From Phycisphaerae bacterium (GTDB lineage: Bacteria; Planctomycetota; Phycisphaerae; Sedimentisphaerales; Anaerohalosphaeraceae): a DNA stretch of 52,582 nt. Shown here piece after piece: positions 47,447 through 52,582 of the stretch. The stretch's first letter is position 1, and each line of letters starts with the position of its first letter. The DNA lies in contig JAAYCR010000010.1 in NCBI GenBank assembly GCA_012729675.1, forward strand, positions 1 to 52,582, given 5' to 3'. The notes below the pieces were generated by a model. It saw only the letters and a program-made list of their open reading frames with translations, ran no database searches and had not been told where the DNA came from. A program made the position numbers and the translations under genes.

Positions 47447-49246
47447 ATGAGTACCGAACAGATACGTAATTTTTCGATTGTCGCGCATATCGACCACGGC
47501 AAGAGCACGCTGGCGGATCGGTTGCTGGAGTTGACCGGCGCGGTCAGCGACCGTGACCGCAAAGAGCAGCTTCTGGATGATATGGATCTTGAACGCGAGC
47601 GGGGCATCACCATCAAGGCCTCGGCCGTGACGATGCCGTATGTCTATCAGGGCAAGACCTTTATGCTCAACCTGATCGATACGCCCGGCCATGTGGACTT
47701 TCACTATGAGGTCTCGCGGGCGCTGGCGGCCTGCGAGGGGGCGCTGCTGGTGGTCGATGCCAGTCAGGGCGTCGAGGCTCAGACGGTGGCCAACGCCTAC
47801 CTGGCGGTCGAGAGCGGCTGCGAAATCATCGGTGTCATCAACAAGATCGACTTGCCCGCGGCTCGCCCGGACAGCGTGATCGAGGAAGTCGAGCATGTGC
47901 TGGGGCTGGGCGGCGAGGATTGCTACCCCATCAGCGCCAAGACGGGGCAGGGCGTGTCGGCCTTGCTGGAGGCGATTGTCACCAAGCTACCGCCGCCGGA
48001 AGACAAGAGCGACCGCCCCACGGCGGCACTGATTTTTGACAGCCACGCCGACACCTATCGCGGGGTGATTTGCTATGTGCGCGTCTTCGAGGGCAAGCTG
48101 GCGGTGCGGCAGAAGATTCGGCTGATGAGCAGCGGGCGAACCTACACCATCACCGAGTTGGGTAAGTTCTGTCCGCAGATGAAGCCGGTCGATGAAATGG
48201 GGGCCGGCGAGGTGGGGTATGTCATCGCCAATATCAAAGAACTGTCGGATGTGACCATCGGCGAGACGATTACCGACCACAACGCACCGGCCGAAAAGCC
48301 GCTGTCCGGATACAAACCCCCGATGCAGATGGTCTTTTCCGACTTTTATCCCGGCGGCACGACCGATTATCCCAAGCTGCGGGCGGCGTTTGAAAAGCTG
48401 GCGCTCAATGACGCGAGTTTTTCATACACGCCGCAAAATTCGCCGGCGCTGGGTTTCGGCTTTCGCTGCGGGTTTCTGGGTTTACTGCACATGGAAATCA
48501 TCCAGGAACGGCTCGAACGCGAAAGCGATATCGATGTCGTGCAGACCGCCCCGACGGTCAGCTATGAGGTCCAGACCACCGACGGTAAGGTCAAACGCAT
48601 CGACTCGCCCAGCGAACTGCCCGACCGGCAGAAGATCGCCGAGATCCGCGAGCCGATTGTCAAACTGGAGATCATCACCACGCGCGAGAGCATCGGCGGG
48701 ATTATGAAGCTGGCCGAGGAACGGCGGTCCCGGCTCATCAAGACCGAATACATCAGCGCGACGCGCGTTCTGCTGGAGTACCGGGCGCCGCTGGCCGAGA
48801 TTGTGTATGACTTTTACGACCAGCTCAAGGGCATCAGCCGCGGCTACGCCACGATGGACTATGAGCTGCTCGGCTTCGAAAAGGACGACCTGGTCAAGAT
48901 CGATTTTCTGGTCAACAAGGTGTCGGTCGATGCGCTCAGCCTGATCGTGCATCGCAGCAAGGCCGAACTGCGCGGGCGAAAGCTCATCATCAAGCTGCGC
49001 AGGGCCATTCCGCGCCACCAGTTTGAAATTCCCCTGCAAGTGGCCATTGGCGGCAAGATCATCGCCCGCGAGACGATCAAGGCCTATCGCAAAGATGTCA
49101 CGGCCAAGCTCTACGGCGGAGACGTGACGCGAAAGATGAAGCTGCTTAAAAAACAGAAAGAAGGCAAGCAGCGGATGAAAAACATCGGCCAGGTCAACAT
49201 CCCGCAGGAAGCGTTTATGTCGATTTTGGACACCAGCGATGAATAA
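47447..49246 (+). CDS. lepA: elongation factor 4 (LepA)
   Basis: This 599-residue ribosomal back-translocase GTPase has G1 AHIDHGKS (13-20), switch I ERERGITIKA, G3 DTPGHVDF with the catalytic His82, and G4 NKID. LepA-specific features are FGFRCGFLGLLHMEI, PSELPD and the C-terminal domain (LVKIDFLVNKVSVDALSLIVHR; GGDVTRKMKLLKKQKEGKQRMK). Length is typical. Unlike the EF-G-like protein at 27.9 kb, all G motifs are canonical. Confidence 0.97.
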   Translation: MSTEQIRNFSIVAHIDHGKSTLADRLLELTGAVSDRDRKEQLLDDMDLERERGITIKASAVTMPYVYQGKTFMLNLIDTPGHVDFHYEVSRALAACEGALLVVDASQGVEAQTVANAYLAVESGCEIIGVINKIDLPAARPDSVIEEVEHVLGLGGEDCYPISAKTGQGVSALLEAIVTKLPPPEDKSDRPTAALIFDSHADTYRGVICYVRVFEGKLAVRQKIRLMSSGRTYTITELGKFCPQMKPVDEMGAGEVGYVIANIKELSDVTIGETITDHNAPAEKPLSGYKPPMQMVFSDFYPGGTTDYPKLRAAFEKLALNDASFSYTPQNSPALGFGFRCGFLGLLHMEIIQERLERESDIDVVQTAPTVSYEVQTTDGKVKRIDSPSELPDRQKIAEIREPIVKLEIITTRESIGGIMKLAEERRSRLIKTEYISATRVLLEYRAPLAEIVYDFYDQLKGISRGYATMDYELLGFEKDDLVKIDFLVNKVSVDALSLIVHRSKAELRGRKLIIKLRRAIPRHQFEIPLQVAIGGKIIARETIKAYRKDVTAKLYGGDVTRKMKLLKKQKEGKQRMKNIGQVNIPQEAFMSILDTSDE

Positions 49247-49296
49247 CGCCAACGGCGAACGCCGGCGGAGTACGTTAGATAATAGGGAATAGAGCG

Positions 49297-50139
49297 ATGG
49301 AAAAAGTGTTTCTCAACGGCAGGCTTCTGGACGCCGACAAGGCGCAGATTTCGATCACCGACAGCAGTTTTTTGTACGGCATCGGGTTGTTTGAGACGAT
49401 GCGTGCCGTTAGCGGCCGGGTTTTTCGCTTGGCCGACCATCTGGCGCGTCTCAACGCCGGCGCCGCGGCGCTGGCCGTCCGCAACACCTTCAGCGACGCT
49501 GACATCGCCGCCGCGATAGACCGTCTTTTGGTGGCCAACGAGCTGGCCGACGCCCGCCTCCGCCTGTCGCTGTCCAACGGCCCCATCCAGCCCGACGGCC
49601 AGCCGACCACGCATCTGCTCATCACCGCCGCAAACTACACGCCTTATCCGCAGAGCTATTACGATAAAGGCGTTCGCGTGATTTTGACCGACCACCGGCA
49701 AAACTCCAAAGACCCCTACGCCGGGCGCAAGACCACCTGTTACGGCCCGCGCCTGTCTGTGCTGCGCGACGCCCACGAAAAGCTCGCCGCCGAGGCCCTG
49801 TGGTTCACGACGGAAAACACCCTGGCCGAGGGCTGCGTAAGCAATGTCTTTCTGGTGCAGGGCGGGCAGCTCTTTACGCCCCCCCTGGATACGCCCGTCC
49901 TGGACGGCGTCGCCCGAAAGACGGTCTTCGAGATCGCCGAGCAAGCCAAGCTGGCCGTCCACGAAAAGACGCTGGCCATTGACGACCTGCTGGCCGCCGA
50001 GGAGGTTTTTTTGACCAATGTCATTATGCAGGTGCTCCCCGTCGTCGCCGTCGAAGCCCACACCGTTGGCAATGGCACACCCGGCCCGGTCACCAAACAG
50101 CTTATGGAACACTATGCCGACAGGCTGCGTCAGCAATGA
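49297..50139 (+). CDS. class IV PLP-dependent aminotransferase
   Basis: This 280-residue fold-type IV enzyme resembles branched-chain aminotransferase, D-amino acid aminotransferase or aminodeoxychorismate lyase. The N-terminal VFLNGRLLDADKAQISITDSS and FLYGIGLFETMR are general for the family. The PLP lysine lies in GRKTTCYG, followed by EALWFTTENTLAEGCVSNVFLV. The phosphate-binding region near the end is VFLTNVIMQVLPVVAV. Residues that separate the three subclasses are not decisive here. It follows lepA by 50 bp and may share its transcript. Confidence 0.88.
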   Translation: MEKVFLNGRLLDADKAQISITDSSFLYGIGLFETMRAVSGRVFRLADHLARLNAGAAALAVRNTFSDADIAAAIDRLLVANELADARLRLSLSNGPIQPDGQPTTHLLITAANYTPYPQSYYDKGVRVILTDHRQNSKDPYAGRKTTCYGPRLSVLRDAHEKLAAEALWFTTENTLAEGCVSNVFLVQGGQLFTPPLDTPVLDGVARKTVFEIAEQAKLAVHEKTLAIDDLLAAEEVFLTNVIMQVLPVVAVEAHTVGNGTPGPVTKQLMEHYADRLRQQ

Positions 50140-50269
50140 TGTGAGCTTGTCAGGCACAGTCGGCTTGTCCTTGAAATATTGCCGATTGAATATTGGGTGG
50201 AATTTTCTATTGTTTTGGGCGAACACATAGGTTTGCCCCTACGGGGTTTGCGCTGCGGCGTCGGGCATT

Positions 50270-50360
50270 GTATGTTGTTCTTTCAGGCCGCGAAAAAACA
50301 AGCTGAAGCTTGAACTACGAACTGGCGAAAAAACAAGCTGAAGCTTGAACTACGAACTGA
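50270..50360 (+). repeat. two tandem AAGCTGAAGCTTGAACTACGAAC elements
   Basis: Two direct copies of AACAAGCTGAAGCTTGAACT (about 50298 and 50333), each followed by ACGAACTG and preceded by GCGAAAA. Related single copies lie near 3250 (inverted) and 5998. Confidence 0.8.
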
Positions 50361-50375
50361 GGGCTTGAGGGCTGA

Positions 50376-51203
50376 TTATAGCGATTTTTGGTCGTCGGTG
50401 AGGGTTTCGTTGAGGGCGCCGGAGCGGAAGCCCTGGAGGTCGAGGGTGATGAAGGTAAAGCCGAGGGTCTTGAGGTCGGCGGTGATGCGGATACGGATGG
50501 GGTCGGCCATGATGCGGGCAAAGTCGTCGGGCAGAAGTTCGATGCGGGCGACGGGGCCGTGATGGCGGACGCGAAATTCGACGAAGCCCAGCGAACGGAG
50601 CAGGTCTTCGGCCTTTTCGACCTGTGTCAGTTTATCTTCGGTGATCGTTTCGCCATAGGCGACTCGGCTGGCCAGGCACGGTGAGGCGGGGACATCGGCG
50701 GTGGGGAGGTCGAGGCCGCGGCTCAACTGGCGGATGTCGGCCTTGGTCAGATGCGCGTCCAGCAAAGGGGTAGCGATGTTCAGGGCCTTGACGGCGATGT
50801 TGCCGGGGCGGTAGTCGTCTTTGTCGTCGAAGTTGTTGCCGCAGAGGGTGTGTGCGATGCCGCGCGACAGGGCATAGTCGCGGATGGTGCGGAATTGGCT
50901 GGACTTGCAGTGAAAGCAGCGGTCGGCCTTGTTGGCCTGATAATCGGGGTTGTCCAGTTCGTCCAGCGTCAGTTCGACCAATGCTGTGCCCACGAGGGCG
51001 GCAACGCGGCGGGCCTGATCAAGCTGATGTTGCGACAGGGAGGGGCTGACGCCGATGCAGGCCAGGACATTGGCCGTGCCCAGCGTCTCGGCGGCGGCCT
51101 TGAGCAGAAACGCGCTGTCCACGCCGCCGGAAAAGGCCACGGCCGCTTTGCCCATCGGTTGTAATATCGCCTGAAGCTGTCGGTATTTGTCCTGTGCGGT
51201 CAT
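50376..51203 (-). CDS. larE: ATP-dependent sacrificial sulfur transferase LarE
   Basis: This 275-residue PP-loop protein of the LarE/ExsB-like family activates a pyridine dinucleotide carboxylate and donates its cysteine sulfur when making the nickel-pincer cofactor. The ATP motif SGGVDS is at 25-30, a CFHC pair lies near 96-99, and the sacrificial cysteine is Cys176 within PASPCLASRVAYGE. The Arg- and Asp-rich C-terminus matches the family. GGGGCG precedes the ATG at 51203. No larA, larB or larC gene is in the window, so the partners must be elsewhere. It follows the tRNA-Thr gene on the same strand, with a terminator between. Confidence 0.9.
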   Translation of the reverse strand: MTAQDKYRQLQAILQPMGKAAVAFSGGVDSAFLLKAAAETLGTANVLACIGVSPSLSQHQLDQARRVAALVGTALVELTLDELDNPDYQANKADRCFHCKSSQFRTIRDYALSRGIAHTLCGNNFDDKDDYRPGNIAVKALNIATPLLDAHLTKADIRQLSRGLDLPTADVPASPCLASRVAYGETITEDKLTQVEKAEDLLRSLGFVEFRVRHHGPVARIELLPDDFARIMADPIRIRITADLKTLGFTFITLDLQGFRSGALNETLTDDQKSL

Positions 51204-51220
51204 AGTACGCCCCAAAAGTC

Positions 51221-51240
51221 AAAACCCCGATTGTTCGGGG
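51221..51240 (-). terminator. intrinsic terminator after the tRNA gene
   Basis: On the minus strand CCCCGA and TCGGGG form a 6-bp stem with an ACAA loop, ending in TTTT. It lies between the tRNA and larE. A further T-run (51243-51248) directly follows the tRNA. Confidence 0.75.
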
Positions 51241-51249
51241 CTAAAAAAG

Positions 51250-51321
51250 AGCCGAAGAAGGGATTTGAACCCTCAACCCCGGCTTTACGAAAGCCGTGCT
51301 CTACCGTTGAGCTACCTCGGC
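51250..51321 (-). tRNA. tRNA-Thr (CGU)
   Basis: The 72-nt transcript folds into a standard cloverleaf: acceptor GCCGAGG/CTTCGGC, D arm GCTC/GAGC, anticodon stem CGGCT/AGCCG with loop TTCGTAA, variable loop GGGTT, and T arm GAGGG/CCCTT around TTCAAAT. The anticodon CGT reads ACG (Thr). The CCA end is not encoded. Confidence 0.92.
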
Positions 51322-52544
51322 ACAAGAGCAGTCATGATACCGGATTGGCCGGGGTTTGTAAAGCGGTTTTTTGGCGATACTTATCGGCACAGCATTTTGG
51401 CTTTGAATTGGGTTTGTTTTTTGGCAGTCAACAGTTGTCAGTTATCAGTAAGCAGTTGTGGAATAAGAGTTTACGATTTTTGCCCCTGCGGAAATTGGGT
51501 TCGTTTGTTCAAAAAAGAATTCAGAGGGTCGACGGCAGAAGTCAGAAGGTGGGAATTTGCTTGTTTTGTTTTTTTTTTAGCCACAGATTCACACAGATGA
51601 GCACGGATTTTTTAACTGGATTTATTGGATTTGTTTTTGCCGTCCCGATGGGTCGGGACTTCGCTGCGCTCAGCGAAGGGCGGAGGTTGGAAGTCAGAAA
51701 TTGGTATTTTTCTTGTTTTATGTGTTTTTTGACGCAGATTAACACTGATTTTTGGGATTTTTTTGGTTTTGTTCCGGTCTTTTTTTTCTCCTTCCTGTGC
51801 GGGCGGGGATGCCCGAATTGGGGGGTATTATACCATACTATTCGGGGAAAAGCAATTTATTTTACCATGAAGAACATGAAGGGCATGAAGGTTTTTTTGT
51901 TATTTTAGCCATTCCGACGGGTCGGGATTTTGCTGCGTTCAGCAGGACACGGAAAATAGAATTTGCCACGGACAGTTTGACGTTTAGAGGAAACAGGTAA
52001 AAAACAGTCTTGATAACAAATTAACTCCTTCATGCTTGATGGTTAAAAAATTATTTTCCCGCTTGCATCCGACCACACAATATCTATAATACTAAGAAAT
52101 TGCGGCGTGAATGGCCGCACAAAAGGAGATGAAGGAGACATCCATTTCCTTGAAACCAAAGGCTCTTTGCAATTATCAGGCAGGATTAACGGGCGATTTT
52201 GGACGGGATAACAGGATTGAACAGGAACAATTTTGAGTTTTGAGAATGGGTTTAACCACAGAGGTCACCGAGGACACGGAGAAAGAAAACTAAGATTGGA
52301 TTTTTTGTTTTGAGTTTTTTGAATTCCGAATTTCGATTTTGTTTAGTGCTTACAGCTTAGAATTTGGTGCTTTTAAAATCGCGGTATTGACGATGGACGA
52401 ATGACAAAGAACGATTTGATAGTGAAGAAGACGATAATGATAAATGGGATTAAAATAGTTGTACTGTCCAATTTCATTAAAGTTATATAAGTCTATATTA
52501 CGATTAACTTTCCAGGGGATTTGTCCCCATGGAAAGGAATTGTC
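51322..52544. repeat. repeat-rich intergenic region
   Basis: No gene is supported over 1.2 kb. The left part (51397-51555) is a second copy of the 3315-3480 block. CCACAGATTCACACAGATGA lies near 51581. A GTCGGGACTTCGCTGCGCTCAG stretch near 51652 has a relative near 51921. GGATAACAGGATTGAACAGG lies at 52206, and a GAGGTCACCGAGGACACGGA stretch near 52260. A promoter at 52063-52090 precedes a small hairpin and a 35-codon frame (52129-52236). Confidence 0.75.
52063..52119 (+). promoter_or_regulatory. near-consensus promoter with a 5' hairpin and no clear gene
   Basis: TTGCAT (52063-52068) and a perfect TATAAT (52085-52090) are 16 bases apart. The transcript would begin near 52097 and at once form a TGCGGC/GCCGCA hairpin (52101-52119), followed by AAAAGGAGATGAAGGAGAC. 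It may drive a small RNA, a short peptide or a long leader of the gene at 52545. Confidence 0.5.
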
Positions 52545-52582
52545 ATGGAACGACGTTATGAGATTCGAAAACGTGAAATACT
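52545..52582 (+). CDS. start of a gene cut by the window end
   Basis: An ATG at 52545 has a strong GGAAAGGAA ribosome site and begins MERRYEIRKREI, highly charged and basic. Upstream, GGGGATTTGTCCCC (52515-52528) can form a small hairpin. Too little is present to name the product. Confidence 0.55.
   Translation, partial: MERRYEIRKREI

Noticed and set aside
51231-51908. 225-codon plus-strand frame at the tRNA locus
   Set aside because: It runs antisense through the tRNA gene and then through dispersed repeats.

Overview
The window reads as a chromosomal segment from a member of the Planctomycetota, most likely class Phycisphaerae (inference). The signs are a dockerin-like C-terminus with the DFLTFAAAWQ signature, a DUF11-repeat lipoprotein, a pseudopilin-type type II secretion (T2SS) operon with low-complexity tails, an EF-G paralogue with an altered G3 motif, and intergenic DNA filled with short-period dispersed repeats. 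It is mostly core and cell-envelope genes. I see no prophage, insertion sequence, CRISPR array or rRNA operon, and there is one tRNA gene.

Layout. 1-3.2 kb: topoisomerase VI subunit A, a YggS-type PLP protein and a SpoIIE-type phosphatase. 3.2-6.3 kb: repeat-rich DNA, then a 20-repeat BspA-type LRR exoprotein behind an attenuator-like leader. 6.3-10.6 kb, minus strand: a sigma-54 activator, an MTA phosphorylase and a DUF11 lipoprotein with its own attenuator-like leader and tiny Asn-rich ORF. 11.0-11.5 kb: a decayed lysine 2,3-aminomutase. 11.6-12.6 kb: rmuC, apparently leaderless. 13.2-27.6 kb: a contiguous T2SS operon in the order gspE-F-G-H-I-J-K-L-M, three GspC-like paralogues, then a very large gspD. 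27.9-31.0 kb: an EF-G-like GTPase and purC. 31.0-35.8 kb: an ABC ATPase coupled to an MFS transporter, a PHP hydrolase, an SDR, a four-helix-bundle protein gene framed by inverted repeats, and a DUF456 protein. 35.8-40.7 kb: a PadR regulator with a membrane partner, a site-2 protease, an acyltransferase and a phosphoethanolamine transferase. 40.9-51.3 kb: an aldo/keto reductase, purB, a rhomboid protease with a zinc ribbon, an ankyrin lipoprotein, a membrane protein, a CDC-motif SMP-30 lipoprotein, lepA, a class IV aminotransferase, larE and tRNA-Thr(CGU). The last 1.2 kb is repeat-rich and ends at the start of another gene.

How the parts fit. The T2SS operon supplies the inner-membrane platform, pseudopilins and secretin. 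No prepilin peptidase is present, so it must be encoded elsewhere. The LRR/dockerin-like protein has a signal peptide and is a plausible secreted product, but no direct link to this T2SS is visible. purC and purB are both present but not adjacent.

The most unusual signals are the triplicated GspC-like genes with diverged Gly/Met- or Gln-rich tails, two candidate cis-regulatory leaders (upstream of the LRR gene and of the DUF11 gene), and a family of short-period dispersed repeats. Members of that family lie inside an operon, frame a gene, and have been taken up as the translation starts or N-termini of at least three genes.
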